A stretch of 64,000 nt of DNA. Source: Acinetobacter pittii ATCC 19004 = CIP 70.29. GTDB lineage: Bacteria > Pseudomonadota > Gammaproteobacteria > Pseudomonadales > Moraxellaceae. The DNA lies in NCBI RefSeq assembly GCF_000369045.1, contig NZ_KB849786.1, positions 479,906 through 543,905 on the forward strand, read 5' to 3'. The position numbers were made by a program, and so were the translations under genes. The notes below the pieces were generated by a model, which did not search any database, was not told the DNA's origin, and saw nothing but the letters and a program-made list of their open reading frames with translations. Below, piece after piece: positions 26,965 through 36,741 of this stretch. Numbering within the stretch: the stretch's first letter is position 1; each line of letters opens with the position of its first letter.

Positions 26965-27060
26965 GAGAGGACGCTCAATTTTTTTATTATTAAAAGCGAG
27001 TTTTTAAATCTTTAAAAATGATTTAATATGATGGTAATTATCTTGTTTTGAGATAGTGCT
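26965..27060. promoter_or_regulatory. Divergent MFS/LysR promoter region with a LysR-type box
   Basis: The 96-bp space between the divergent starts holds AAATC (27006-27010), a 9-base spacer and GATTT (27020-27024). The core is ATC-N9-GAT, a known LysR-type recognition pattern. The location fits autoregulation plus control of the MFS gene. Confidence 0.5.
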
Positions 27061-27942
27061 ATGTTGCTTAAGTCTCTAGAGTTTTTTTTAGCAGTTGCAG
27101 AGAGTGGAAGTTTTTCCTTGGCTGCACAAAAAATGTATACGGTTCAATCGAATATCACGAGCCATGTGAAAAAGCTTGAAGAAGAGTTAGGGGTTATTTT
27201 ATTCAATCGTAATAACCCAGTGACCTTAACGAATGCTGGACAACAGCTACATAGTTACGCTGTTCAAATGATTGCGCTACATAATAAAGCGAAAAAAATC
27301 TTTCAAGAGGGTGATATTGACCCGAACGAAACCATTCGTTTGGGCAGTATGGAAACGACAGCAGCAATACGTCTACCTCAATTACTCAATCAATGTATGC
27401 AGCAATATCCGAATTTGCCGATCGAGCTGCAAACTCATCCGACACGATATTTGTTAAGCGCTGTGCAGCAAGGAGAGGTTGATTGTGCTTTCGTTGCTTC
27501 TAAATATCTGATTCCAGAGTTATATAGTTTTCCTGTGTGGCAAGAACAATTGGTTTTGGTTTGTCCGAAACAGCAAACTCACTTTCCAGATGTTGCCAAG
27601 CTTGCAAAGACCCGATTTATTGCGTTTCGGCAGGGATGTTCCTATCGGCATGCAATTGAGTTGTTTTTAAATGATCACAGTGTTCCGCCTTCACAAATTA
27701 TGGAAATGGGCAGTCTGGACGGGATTGTAAGCTGTGTGGAATTAGGCGTTGGTTTTGCTTTATTGCCAAAGTCATATCTAAACAAAGTAGTCGAGAAAGT
27801 GTCATTAAGTTGTTTTGAACTTAATACTGAATCCGCTCATTTTACTACCTACTTGATTGCCCAGTCTCCTGAAACATGGGGACCCAATTTAAAGCAGTTT
27901 ATTCATTTTATTGAGCAACAATTTGAATTAAAGGTTGCTTAG
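27061..27942 (+). CDS. LysR-type transcriptional regulator
   Basis: DNA-binding regulator of 293 residues. The N-terminal winged helix (about 1-60: F-F-L-A-V-A-E-S-G-S-F-S-L-A-A-Q-K, then S-N-I-T-S-H-V-K-K-L-E-E-E-L-G-V-I-L-F) is typical, and the effector-binding domain begins near residue 90 (I-R-L-G-S-M-E-T-T-A-A). G-V-G-F-A-L-L-P near 237 is the usual LysR end motif. Divergent from the YbfB-type transporter, it is the likely local regulator of that gene. The ligand is unknown. Confidence 0.88.
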   Translation: MLLKSLEFFLAVAESGSFSLAAQKMYTVQSNITSHVKKLEEELGVILFNRNNPVTLTNAGQQLHSYAVQMIALHNKAKKIFQEGDIDPNETIRLGSMETTAAIRLPQLLNQCMQQYPNLPIELQTHPTRYLLSAVQQGEVDCAFVASKYLIPELYSFPVWQEQLVLVCPKQQTHFPDVAKLAKTRFIAFRQGCSYRHAIELFLNDHSVPPSQIMEMGSLDGIVSCVELGVGFALLPKSYLNKVVEKVSLSCFELNTESAHFTTYLIAQSPETWGPNLKQFIHFIEQQFELKVA

Positions 27943-28150
27943 GTTGTGATTGATTTTCATACGTAAATATCCAACTTAATTTATAAATTAAAAATGATAT
28001 ATATGTATGAAAAAGTCATTTTATATTCTCACAGAGGTTTGTAATCATCTTGATGCTATAAAATTGTTGAAAAGGGTAGTTTATATAGGCCGGCTATGGT
28101 CAAATATGCCCCCTTGAAAGATGACACAAGCAATAATTTGGAGTTTGGGA

Positions 28151-29545
28151 ATGAATATACCCTTAATCATCAATATTGTGGTTTTTGTCGGGTTAATATT
28201 TTTACTCGCCCAAACACGTAAAACGGACTGGAGCTTATCGAAAAAAGTTCTGGCTGGCTTAGTTCTAGGTGTGGTGTTTGGTTTAGGACTACATTTGATT
28301 TATGGCGGTGGCCATCCGATTCTTGCTGAATCTATTAGCTGGTTTAATATCGTTGGAAACGGCTATGTAAAACTTTTACAAATGGTCGTGATGCCTTTGG
28401 TATTTGTGTCTATTTTGGGAGCGGTGGCAAAATTACACCAAGCATCTTCTTTAGGCAAAATCAGTTTTTATACGATCGGTACTTTACTCTTTACAACGCT
28501 GATTGCTGCACTGGTAGGGGTATTTGTTACAAACCTGTTTGGCTTAACTGCAAAAGGTTTGGTGCAAGGTGCTGCTGAAACTGCACGCTTAACTGCGATT
28601 AATACAGACTATGTAGGCAAAGTTACCGATTTAAGTGTGCCGCAGTTTATTCTTTCCTTTATTCCAAGTAACCCATTTGCTGAATTGACTGGTGCAAATC
28701 CAACATCAATTATTAGTGTGGTTATTTTCGCCGTCTTTTTAGGTATAGCAGCGCTTAACCTAATGAAGGATGACGCAGAAAAAGGTCAACGTATTCTGAC
28801 TGCGATTCAGACGTTGCAGTCATGGGTAATGAAGCTTGTGCGCTTAGTGATGACTCTTACACCATATGGCGTATTTGCGCTTATGACAAAAGTCGTGGCA
28901 AGTTCAAACGTTGCAGATATCTTAAATCTAGGCGGTTTCTTGGTTGCATCTTATTTAGGCTTGGCGATTATGTTTGTCGTACATGCCATTATTTTGACTA
29001 TGACCGGTGTTTCTCCGCTTAAATTCTTTAAGAAAGTTGCTCCAGTTTTAACGTTCGCATTCACTAGCCGTTCAAGTGCAGCAAGTATTCCACTGAGCAT
29101 TGAAACACAAACTCGTCGTTTGGGTGTGCCTGAATCTATTGCAAGTTTCTCTGCTTCTTTTGGTGCTACCATTGGTCAAAATGGCTGTGCGGGTTTGTAT
29201 CCTGCAATGCTGGCAGTGATGGTTGCACCTACAATGGGTATTAACACCTTAGACCCAATGTGGATTGCATCGTTAGTCGGTATTGTGACCTTAAGTTCAA
29301 TTGGGGTTGCAGGAGTAGGTGGTGGTGCGACTTTCGCTGCGTTGATTGTGCTTCCTGCCATGGGTTTACCTGTAACGTTGGTTGCGCTTCTTATTTCAAT
29401 CGAGCCACTCATTGATATGGGACGTACTGCGTTAAACGTAAATGGTTCGATGACTGCTGGCGTAGTTACGAGCCAATTGATGGGTCAAACTGATAAAGAA
29501 ATATTAAACAGTGAAGATGAAATTGAGTTAACTCAACATCATTAA
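28151..29545 (+). CDS. tcyP: L-cystine transporter, TcyP/YdjN-like (DAACS family)
   Basis: Sodium- or proton-coupled importer of cystine in the inner membrane, 464 residues. I chose the ATG at 28151: it has GGAG seven bases upstream and yields [13 protein letters not shown], matching the start of E. coli YdjN; the frame extends ten codons further to 28121 without a good site. [22 protein letters not shown] is the family signature, and [10 protein letters not shown] and G-C-A-G-L-Y-P-A-M form the two re-entrant hairpins. A monocistronic unit with its own terminator. Confidence 0.9.
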   Translation: MNIPLIINIVVFVGLIFLLAQTRKTDWSLSKKVLAGLVLGVVFGLGLHLIYGGGHPILAESISWFNIVGNGYVKLLQMVVMPLVFVSILGAVAKLHQASSLGKISFYTIGTLLFTTLIAALVGVFVTNLFGLTAKGLVQGAAETARLTAINTDYVGKVTDLSVPQFILSFIPSNPFAELTGANPTSIISVVIFAVFLGIAALNLMKDDAEKGQRILTAIQTLQSWVMKLVRLVMTLTPYGVFALMTKVVASSNVADILNLGGFLVASYLGLAIMFVVHAIILTMTGVSPLKFFKKVAPVLTFAFTSRSSAASIPLSIETQTRRLGVPESIASFSASFGATIGQNGCAGLYPAMLAVMVAPTMGINTLDPMWIASLVGIVTLSSIGVAGVGGGATFAALIVLPAMGLPVTLVALLISIEPLIDMGRTALNVNGSMTAGVVTSQLMGQTDKEILNSEDEIELTQHH

Positions 29546-29553
29546 AAATCAAT

Positions 29554-29590
29554 AAAAAAACGGCTCTCTATTCTGGATGAGCCGTTTTTT
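29554..29590 (+). terminator. Terminator of tcyP
   Basis: CGGCTC pairs with GAGCCG across a loop of about 14 nt, extended by A7 on the left and T6 on the right (29554-29590). Confidence 0.8.
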
Positions 29591-29693
29591 ATAGGCATAA
29601 ATTGCTACTGTGATGTTAATTCTAAAAAAACTGTATCTGTTTTTCTTTTAAATAATTTTCGAAAATGAGTCTATTACAAAAGAGAGTACTATC

Positions 29694-30509
29694 ATGAAAA
29701 TGTATCAAGTCGATGCTTTTACAAAAGAGTTATTTCGTGGAAATCCGGCCGCTGTCGTTGTTGAAAAAGAGTGGCTAGATACAGATTTAATGCAGAAGAT
29801 AGCACTTGAGAATAATTTGTCTGAAACTGCTTTTGTAAAAATTATAGACTCTGAAAACTATGAAATCCGTTGGTTCACTCCAACAGTTGAAGTTGATTTC
29901 TGTGGGCATGCCACGCTTGCCAGCGCTTTCGTATTATTTAAAGATTTTACTGACAAAAAGACAATTAATTTCCATGTACGAAACTTAGGTCTTTTTGTGG
30001 TTCACCAAGATGAAGACGGTAAAATCAGAATGGATTTTCCAATTCGCAAAGCTCATCAAGTTGAAGATTATCCAGCTATTTTACGTCAAGCTTTAACAAA
30101 ACCTTTTAAAGCAGTTTATCAAAATGTTCAAGCCTACATTGTTGAGTATGAATCAGTACAAGATGTATTAGATGAGCAGCCTGACATGAATTTGCTCAAA
30201 GCTCTAGGCAAGAGAACTGCGATTACTACTGCAGGGATGGATGTTGCCATCACCTCAAAAGCCGATCAACAATATGATTGTGTATCGCGTTATTTTGCCC
30301 CTGTCGCGGGCATTGAAGAAGACCCTGTTACAGGTTCAATTCATACGGCAATAGCGCCATTATGGGCAGAAAAACTTGCTAAAAATAATATTACGGCTTA
30401 TCAGGCTTCTAGCCGTGGAGGCGTTTTATATTGCAATGTCCTGAATCAGGAACGTATTGAAGTTTCGGGGTATGGGAAGCTTTATATGCAAGCTGAAATT
30501 TTTCCTTAA
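29694..30509 (+). CDS. PhzF-family isomerase-like protein
   Basis: 271 residues of the diaminopimelate-epimerase fold, PhzF/YddE type. The catalytic Glu is E44 in N-N-L-S-E-T-A-F-V. D-F-C-G-H-A-T-L-A-S (69-77) and E-D-P-V-T-G-S-I-H (about 218-226) are the phosphate-like and active-site loops. No phenazine genes lie nearby, so this is one of the many orphan family members with unknown substrate. It has its own perfect-stem terminator. Confidence 0.88.
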   Translation: MKMYQVDAFTKELFRGNPAAVVVEKEWLDTDLMQKIALENNLSETAFVKIIDSENYEIRWFTPTVEVDFCGHATLASAFVLFKDFTDKKTINFHVRNLGLFVVHQDEDGKIRMDFPIRKAHQVEDYPAILRQALTKPFKAVYQNVQAYIVEYESVQDVLDEQPDMNLLKALGKRTAITTAGMDVAITSKADQQYDCVSRYFAPVAGIEEDPVTGSIHTAIAPLWAEKLAKNNITAYQASSRGGVLYCNVLNQERIEVSGYGKLYMQAEIFP

Positions 30510-30516
30510 AATATAA

Positions 30517-30543
30517 GGCCGTTTAAATAAACGGCTTTTTTTT
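30517..30543 (+). terminator. Terminator of the phzF-like gene
   Basis: A perfect 8-bp stem (30518-30525 with 30528-30535) is followed by eight Ts. Confidence 0.88.
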
Positions 30544-30631
30544 CAAAACTTTACTATGAAAGTTAGTTCAAATTTCCTACTATAGTCCCACAACTATTGA
30601 TTTTTTATTATTCAAATTAATTGGTATTTAT

Positions 30632-33394
30632 ATGTTTATGCAGTTTAAACAACTGACACTCTCCCTATGTATTCTTGGTTTAAGTGCTGCGTCTTGGGCA
30701 CAAACTACACTAGTAAAAAGTAAGCAAAATATTGAGGAATATAAATTAGATAATGGTTTTCGGATTGTGCTTGCACCGAATGACAAAGAAAATAAAATCT
30801 TTATTAATACCATTTATTTAACAGGCTCATTAAATGACCCGCAAGGTAAAAGTGGCTTAGCTCATTTGCTTGAGCATTTGGCTTTTAAGGGGACACAAAA
30901 TGTTAAAGGGGAAGAATTCCAGCGTCGTTTAGATCAATATACATTGATGACAAACGCCAGCACTGATTATTATTCAACAAAATATACTAATATCGTTCGT
31001 CCAGAAAAAACTGCGCTTGATCAGGTACTGTATCTTGAATCTGAGCGTATGGATAAATTAGTTCTTCAAGAAAAGTTTGTTCCTTCCGAGATTGAAATTG
31101 TAAAGCGTGAACGTGAAGTCCGTATGGATCAGCCTTTTGCTGTGCTGATGGATCAAATGTGGAAGTCAGCTTACGGTAACCAATATTTAGGACGTTTACC
31201 TATTGGCGATTTGCCTGAGCTTAAATCTATTAAGATGCCTGAATTGAACCAGTTTTATCGTAGCTGGTATGCACCCAATAATGCGGTTATGGTGATCTCA
31301 GGTAAATTTGATAAGACTGATGTCTTAAAAACAATAGATCAATATTTTAGTCCAATTGCGGCAAGAGCGGTTCCTAAAACTGTACAGATTCCTGTGCTTG
31401 ACTCTACAAGAATAAAAAATCGTCAATTCATGGTGAAAAAGGGCAGTGATCTGGCTAAATTCCATATCTATATGAATGGTAAAAATACCAAAATTCAGCC
31501 GACACTCGCTTTAGCTCCTTTGTTATATACCATGCAGCCAAGTGGTCACCTATACCAGAACATGGTGGAAACAGGTATTACCACAAATGTTGAAGCTAGT
31601 ACTTGGTTAGACCAAGATTTTAATGTGGTGTTTCTAGGTGCCATTTATTCACCAAGTAATGACCCTAAAAAAGTTGAAAGTTCTTTGTTAGCAGGCATTG
31701 AAAAAGGGAAGCCGTTTACTGAAGTTGAATTAAATCGTGTTAAAAGTTTAATGAAAACTCAAGGTGATCTAATCACAAAAGATGCGGTAGCACTTGGGTC
31801 ACGGTTAAGTGATTACACCGTCGCTGGCGGGCAATGGGATCAATATTTTAAAGATTTAGATTCTGTAGAAAAAGTTAAGCTAGATGATGTGAATCAAACT
31901 TTAAAACAGTTCCTTGTGGCTGATCATCGTATTGATGGCGATATTTTGCCAACACCTGAAGACCAGAAAAAAGCGCAACAGCAAAATTCAAAAGAGACAC
32001 CTAAAACTCTAGATCAGGTCGAAGCAAAGGCCGAGCCTTTAAAAGATCCGAAGGTATATCAACAAGAAGTTGCTGAGTTTTTAAAAACTTCTAAGCAATA
32101 TGTTGAAAGCAATGAGAAAAAGATCATCCGTGGAAAACTGAAAAATGGAATGAAGTATGCTTTATTCCCAGTTGAAACACGCGATGATCGTACTTATGCA
32201 ACGATTACGATGGACTTCGGAACAGAAAAATCTTTATTTAATAAAGGTACAGTAGTTGATCTAACCTCATACTTATTGCTCCGTGGTTCTGATAAATACA
32301 GTTTGCAAGATATTGCCGATAAATCAATTGATGCAGGCGGCGCGGCTTATGCAAGTGCTGACGGCAATGGCATGACCATTAATATTCAGTCTAAATCAGA
32401 AAAATTTGATGAGTTTTTCAAGTTTGTTCTTGATGTGATGAAAAATCCGAAATTTGAACAATCTCAATTTGATTTAATTAAATCGCAAAGCTTATCAAGC
32501 CTAGATCGTCCTTATACCGAGCCAGATGTGGTGGCGGGTTTAACACTTTCACGTTTACTTGAAGAATATCAACCAGGTGATTTGCGTTATCACTTCGAAC
32601 CTGAACTGGCAAAACAGCAGTTGAAAAATGCAACTCAAGAGCAAGTGAAAGAGTTATATGAGCGTTTCTTTGCAATGAACCATGCTCAAATTGCCATTAC
32701 AGGCGAATTTGATGCGAAAAAAATGCAAAAATTACTGAATCAGGAATTTGGTCGTTGGAACGGTAAGCAGCCATATCAAAAAATCTTGATTGATCACGTA
32801 GATTTTCCAGCACAACAAGTTCATGTTCTTTCTGAGCAGCGTGAATTTGGTAGCTACCAAAGTGTGCTTTCAATTCCAGTTGGGAAAAACCATCCAGATG
32901 CATCTGCTCTCATTTTAATGAACTATATTTTAGGGGAATCTCAAATTTCCTCACGTTTGGCTCAAGAGCTTCGTGAGAAAAATGCGCTGGTGTATGGTTT
33001 TGGAAGCGGGCTACAACTTGACCGTGACTCGAATGTAGGGGCCTTAAGCATTAGTGCAAATTATACTTCAGGTCGCTCAGCACAAGTGTCTGCTTCAATA
33101 CACAAAGTGTTAAATAACTTGGTTAAAAATGGGGTAACTGGGCAAGAGCTTGAAGCTGCTAAAGCAGATATCATGAAGAAACGAGTTACGGCTTTAGAAG
33201 ATGAGCGTAATATTCATGGCATGTTAAATCTACAGCTTGAAACAAACAAAACATTGCAAGACCGAATTCGTCATGATCAAGAGTTAACTAAATTGACTGT
33301 TGCTGACGTTAACAGAGTAATTAAGAAGTATATTAAACCTGAACATTTGGTCGAAGTGATGGCTGATCAATATGGTCAGGCAGCAAAGAAATAA
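30632..33394 (+). CDS. M16 family zinc peptidase (two-domain insulinase-like), exported
   Basis: 920 residues with a signal peptide ending S-W-A before Q-T (about residue 23), so periplasmic. The inverted zinc motif H-x-x-E-H is H-L-L-E-H (78-82), with the downstream Glu probably in S-E-I-E-I-V-K-R-E-R-E-V (about 150-160). The second half (from about 500: G-K-L-K-N-G-M-K-Y-A-L-F) is a second, inactive M16 unit, as expected for single-chain pitrilysin-like enzymes. A linker of about 50 charged residues (K-A-Q-Q-Q-N-S-K-E-T) separates them. A second ATG two codons in is an equally good start. Substrate unknown; monocistronic. Confidence 0.9.
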   Translation: MFMQFKQLTLSLCILGLSAASWAQTTLVKSKQNIEEYKLDNGFRIVLAPNDKENKIFINTIYLTGSLNDPQGKSGLAHLLEHLAFKGTQNVKGEEFQRRLDQYTLMTNASTDYYSTKYTNIVRPEKTALDQVLYLESERMDKLVLQEKFVPSEIEIVKREREVRMDQPFAVLMDQMWKSAYGNQYLGRLPIGDLPELKSIKMPELNQFYRSWYAPNNAVMVISGKFDKTDVLKTIDQYFSPIAARAVPKTVQIPVLDSTRIKNRQFMVKKGSDLAKFHIYMNGKNTKIQPTLALAPLLYTMQPSGHLYQNMVETGITTNVEASTWLDQDFNVVFLGAIYSPSNDPKKVESSLLAGIEKGKPFTEVELNRVKSLMKTQGDLITKDAVALGSRLSDYTVAGGQWDQYFKDLDSVEKVKLDDVNQTLKQFLVADHRIDGDILPTPEDQKKAQQQNSKETPKTLDQVEAKAEPLKDPKVYQQEVAEFLKTSKQYVESNEKKIIRGKLKNGMKYALFPVETRDDRTYATITMDFGTEKSLFNKGTVVDLTSYLLLRGSDKYSLQDIADKSIDAGGAAYASADGNGMTINIQSKSEKFDEFFKFVLDVMKNPKFEQSQFDLIKSQSLSSLDRPYTEPDVVAGLTLSRLLEEYQPGDLRYHFEPELAKQQLKNATQEQVKELYERFFAMNHAQIAITGEFDAKKMQKLLNQEFGRWNGKQPYQKILIDHVDFPAQQVHVLSEQREFGSYQSVLSIPVGKNHPDASALILMNYILGESQISSRLAQELREKNALVYGFGSGLQLDRDSNVGALSISANYTSGRSAQVSASIHKVLNNLVKNGVTGQELEAAKADIMKKRVTALEDERNIHGMLNLQLETNKTLQDRIRHDQELTKLTVADVNRVIKKYIKPEHLVEVMADQYGQAAKK

Positions 33395-33410
33395 AGTCTT
33401 CTCGCAAATA

Positions 33411-33438
33411 AAAAGCCACTCAAATGTGGCTTTTTATT
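33411..33438. terminator. Terminator after the M16 peptidase gene
   Basis: A 9-bp stem (33411-33419 with 33426-33434) with a 6-nt loop and T5, placed between convergent genes. Confidence 0.82.
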
Positions 33439-33455
33439 TAGGTATTTAAATCATA

Positions 33456-33839
33456 TTAATGATCATGTTTATGCGCGTGAAAATCTTCATTTTTACGGAA
33501 ACGTAAATAATTTTCGAATTGTTCACAATATTCATCGAAGTTATCTTCAAGCATCATCTGAAATTGCTGAAGAAGGTAAGACATAACCTGATCTTTCGCA
33601 TCACGCATTTCATTACCATCTTTAAAGTTATTTGCTGCTACCCATGTATTGAAGCGGGCAGTAGCAAATAACATTGCAGCACTCACTTGACCACGTAGCT
33701 CAGCTGGATCAACTTTTTTATCTTTTGGCGGGCGACAAAAATCATTGGCTTGTTTAATGAATTCATCCGCACGCTCAAAGAAAACCGCATTTAACGCTTC
33801 TTCTTCAGTAATATCTGTTGCATTAATCTTTTGAGACAT
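33456..33839 (-). CDS. DUF3144-like conserved protein
   Basis: 127 residues, acidic and helical, cytosolic. The body (F-F-E-R-A-D-E-F-I-K-Q-A-N, then A-A-M-L-F-A-T-A-R-F-N-T-W-V-A-A, then M-L-E-D-N-F-D-E-Y-C) fits the small DUF3144 family of unknown function. The C-terminus is His-rich (H-A-H-K-H-D-H), which might bind metal. It is convergent with the M16 peptidase gene. Family assignment from memory, moderate confidence. Confidence 0.65.
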   Translation of the reverse strand: MSQKINATDITEEEALNAVFFERADEFIKQANDFCRPPKDKKVDPAELRGQVSAAMLFATARFNTWVAANNFKDGNEMRDAKDQVMSYLLQQFQMMLEDNFDEYCEQFENYLRFRKNEDFHAHKHDH

Positions 33840-33946
33840 GACTTATTCCCGCAAAAATAGAGCTGCTTATTATAGGCAAACGCTTGCGGAAACAAAACCT
33901 TTGACTTAGTCTGTAAATAGCCTAAGTATTAGTAGGAGAGACTAAT

Positions 33947-34579
33947 ATGCAAGATGCAATTGCGATTCAAAGTTTAAAAACAGATATTGCTTTATTACGC
34001 CAGCATGTTTTCCCACCTCAATATTTAGAGCATGTTGAAGGGCTGCCGATTTATTATGGCTTGCAAGAAGAAGTCGAAAATTATTACCAACAGTGGCAGG
34101 GGCTAATTGAAAGGGCACAAGAGCTTTTTCAGCCATTTATGGAAGATGAATTACCAGACGCGATTCATTTGCCAAGCCATTTAAATTTACCGCTATTCTT
34201 TTTTCACGTAGACCGAATTCGGATTAATAAAACACGTGCAAAAGAATCTAAAACTTTCCGCGGTGTTGCGAGTCTTATTGAAAAATGCGGGCAGTTTGAA
34301 ACAGACCAGATATTTAGGATGCAAGAATGGTTGCAAAGTGATGATACCGCGGCTTTGGTTGCTCACCGTGAATTCATCGATTTAAGAACCTATGTGTTTC
34401 AACATGGGCAAAGCGAATATACACGTTCACGGTTTTATACCAATGGTATCGTGCTAGGGGTTGAGCCACATTTTAAATTGGTTGATGCTCGTGATAAGCC
34501 AAGAAAGCAACGCAGCGATAGCTATAGTGATCCGTTAGCAGATAACGGCGTATGGAAAGTATTTGGTAAATACCGATAA
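33947..34579 (+). CDS. Unknown conserved protein, 210 residues
   Basis: I do not recognise this protein. It has no signal peptide or membrane segment and looks helical (Q-E-E-V-E-N-Y-Y-Q-Q-W-Q-G-L-I-E-R-A-Q-E-L-F at about 44-65), with a basic C-terminal third (K-P-R-K-Q-R-S-D-S-Y-S near 186). The coding signal is convincing: AGGAGAG six to seven bases before the ATG, Acinetobacter-like codon use and an intrinsic terminator. It is divergent from the DUF3144 gene with about 107 bp between starts. Confidence 0.75.
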   Translation: MQDAIAIQSLKTDIALLRQHVFPPQYLEHVEGLPIYYGLQEEVENYYQQWQGLIERAQELFQPFMEDELPDAIHLPSHLNLPLFFFHVDRIRINKTRAKESKTFRGVASLIEKCGQFETDQIFRMQEWLQSDDTAALVAHREFIDLRTYVFQHGQSEYTRSRFYTNGIVLGVEPHFKLVDARDKPRKQRSDSYSDPLADNGVWKVFGKYR

Positions 34580-34608
34580 AAGTCGCTGCACGTTTACAGC
34601 GACTTTTT
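34580..34608. terminator. Terminator after the 210-residue unknown
   Basis: A perfect 8-bp stem (34581-34588 with 34597-34604) is followed by Ts between convergent genes. Confidence 0.82.
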
Positions 34609-34613
34609 ATAAA

Positions 34614-36077
34614 TTACCAGAAAGTTTCAACCTCACTAAAAGCCTGTAAAGCTTTTGCTGAGCGCTTTTGTAATTGTGGCTGTTTGGCTTTGACCCAACC
34701 TAAGGCAAACCAGAAAGATGGATCTTGTTCAACCACATTGTTAAAAATACCTTCTGCAATAAACAAATCGTTATATTGACCTAGGGTATTTTGCACAGGT
34801 TGTAGCTGTTTTAAATATTGCTGTACTTTTTTATTTGGATAAAGACTCGAAATAAACTCAACACAATAACGTAACTGTTTAGCTTGCTTTCTTATTTTGT
34901 GCTGTTCATTCACTTCAAGCTCAGAGAAGTGTTCAGCATTATTAATCACTTTATGATGTAACTTATCTAAACTCTTTTTAATGTGTTTTTTTAATCCACC
35001 TGTTTTGCTGTCTGAATCTTCTTCTGAATAAGCAAATGCTAATAAATCGAGTAATAGCTTAATCGTGTCCGCATAGGTAAAGATTGTTGAGAGTTCTTTT
35101 GAGGGCTGGGCTGAAACTGGTAGTAAAAGTTCAGGTGAACCGTGTTGTTGAATAATAGGTAACACTTCGGTGCGAATCGCATCTTCATCACGAGTGTCTC
35201 CAAGTTTACGGAAAAGCTCAGCAATTTGTTCTTCCCAAACAGGATTTAGCTCGCTTGACCAACCTGCAAAATGCTTAAGGGCACTACGTAAACGACGTAA
35301 GCTTACCCGTGCCTGATGGATATGCTCAGCTTCGGCAACTCCATCGGCAATGACAGCCATATTTGGTAAGAATTGCCCTAAACAGTTTTCGACAATCTTT
35401 TTTAGAGCCTGTTCAGCAGTAATATCTTTATTTAATGTCAAAGTTTTAGCATGAACAGCAGGTGAGGCAGCTTGCCCTAGTGCTAATAAGTTGCCACGTT
35501 CGGCTTTACTTCTTACATCAAGCCAAAGTGAATAACGATTAATCCATTGCTGCGCAAATTGAATAAGCGTTTTCACTGCACCCTGCTTGAGTTCAAATTC
35601 GACTTCGCAAATTACACTTTGTGCATCCGCTGTTTTTACGACACCATCATCTAAGCAAACTTCAATCGCTGTATTATCTGCTTCAAACACATGATAGGTG
35701 CGCTGTACATCAGTCTCAAACTGCAAACTTAGTTTTTCAGCTTGCGTTCCTAAGGCCGCATTAATTAAATCAGTTACCACTTTATTATCTTGGTATAACT
35801 CAAGGTTTAAGTCAGGTTCTTGGTCACAAACGCCTAAATGAGTTTCTTCTTCAACACGGTGGAGATGGCTTTGACCTGCGGCTTTAAATGTTTGTACCCA
35901 TTGATCATCTTCTTTACGTAAACGTAAGGCCATACCGTTTTTTGCAAGCAGTCGATCAGGTGTATCGTAATACTTTGCCTGTAAGTGGATGTTCTTTGCT
36001 TTGTGTTTTTTTAAGTATTGCTGGACAGTTTTTTTCTTCGATTCAGGCAACTGAAACTTTAGTTCGACTTCGACCAT
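34614..36077 (-). CDS. CYTH-CHAD protein, YgiF-like inorganic triphosphatase
   Basis: 487 residues. The N-terminal CYTH domain (1-200) starts E-V-E-L-K-F, giving the E-x-E-x-K metal/triphosphate motif, and continues with K-Y-Y-D-T-P-D, L-R-L-R-K and F-E-T-D-V-Q-R-T. The CHAD domain (about 225-487) has H-Q-A-R-V-S-L-R-R-L-R-S-A-L, a basic, His-rich helix thought to bind polyphosphate. E. coli YgiF with this layout hydrolyses inorganic tripolyphosphate. Cytosolic and monocistronic, with a 165-bp gap to the Mpo1-like gene. Confidence 0.88.
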   Translation of the reverse strand: MVEVELKFQLPESKKKTVQQYLKKHKAKNIHLQAKYYDTPDRLLAKNGMALRLRKEDDQWVQTFKAAGQSHLHRVEEETHLGVCDQEPDLNLELYQDNKVVTDLINAALGTQAEKLSLQFETDVQRTYHVFEADNTAIEVCLDDGVVKTADAQSVICEVEFELKQGAVKTLIQFAQQWINRYSLWLDVRSKAERGNLLALGQAASPAVHAKTLTLNKDITAEQALKKIVENCLGQFLPNMAVIADGVAEAEHIHQARVSLRRLRSALKHFAGWSSELNPVWEEQIAELFRKLGDTRDEDAIRTEVLPIIQQHGSPELLLPVSAQPSKELSTIFTYADTIKLLLDLLAFAYSEEDSDSKTGGLKKHIKKSLDKLHHKVINNAEHFSELEVNEQHKIRKQAKQLRYCVEFISSLYPNKKVQQYLKQLQPVQNTLGQYNDLFIAEGIFNNVVEQDPSFWFALGWVKAKQPQLQKRSAKALQAFSEVETFW

Positions 36078-36242
36078 AATATATCTCCCTGAATCAGGTA
36101 TTTAGACTATCTTGAATAAGTATAATAGCTCAGCTCTAAAAATAATGGTTTTGATAGAGAAAGTTACAATCAAACATATGACGCTACACTTTTATTTAGG
36201 TGTACAATCAGGTGACGTTTTGATCAAATAAAAATCAGGAAG

Positions 36243-36626
36243 ATGATCGTGAATGCACCAATAAACTTTAGCCATGAAGCTCAGCCAGAGTTTGAATTGC
36301 CGATTAAAAACTATCAGGAATTTTATCGTTTTTATTTAACTGAACACCGTAACATCATGAGCAGACGTTTGCATGTGGTGGGCAGTAGCATTGGTCTATA
36401 CTTTTTTTCAAAAGCAGTCCGTAAGAAGCAAGCCAAATATGTGCTCTATGGTTTGGTAGCGGGTTATGCAAATGCTTGGGTTGGACATTTTGTGTTTGAA
36501 AAAAATAAGCCTGCCAGTTTTAAACAACCTTTCTATAGCTTTATTTCTGATTGGCGAATGTTGTCTGATGTTGCACGTGGCCGTTTGAGTTTGGTTGACC
36601 GTAAGTTTGATAAAATTCCGAGCTAA
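36243..36626 (+). CDS. DUF962/Mpo1-like protein
   Basis: 127 residues. E-H-R-N-I-M-S-R-R-L-H-V-V-G and W-V-G-H-F-V-F-E-K-N-K-P-A-S-F-K-Q-P are the hallmark stretches of the Mpo1/DUF962 family; yeast Mpo1 is an iron-dependent 2-hydroxy fatty acid dioxygenase, and the His residues here could be its metal ligands. Two short hydrophobic segments (about 46-56, 67-82) suggest membrane association. AGGA four to five bases before the ATG supports the start. The gene stands alone between the CYTH-CHAD gene and thiE. Confidence 0.82.
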   Translation: MIVNAPINFSHEAQPEFELPIKNYQEFYRFYLTEHRNIMSRRLHVVGSSIGLYFFSKAVRKKQAKYVLYGLVAGYANAWVGHFVFEKNKPASFKQPFYSFISDWRMLSDVARGRLSLVDRKFDKIPS

Positions 36627-36741
36627 TTTTACTTTCTATTCTAAATATACCGATTGGTACTGTTAGACCTAGATCAATCGGTACTTATGATGTCCTATAA
36701 ATCCGTTATACTAGCCAAGTTTTTTAAAGCGAGAGTAGAGT

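Noticed and set aside
29694-30509. Phenazine biosynthesis
   Set aside because: PhzF homologues are widespread orphans; no other phz gene is present.
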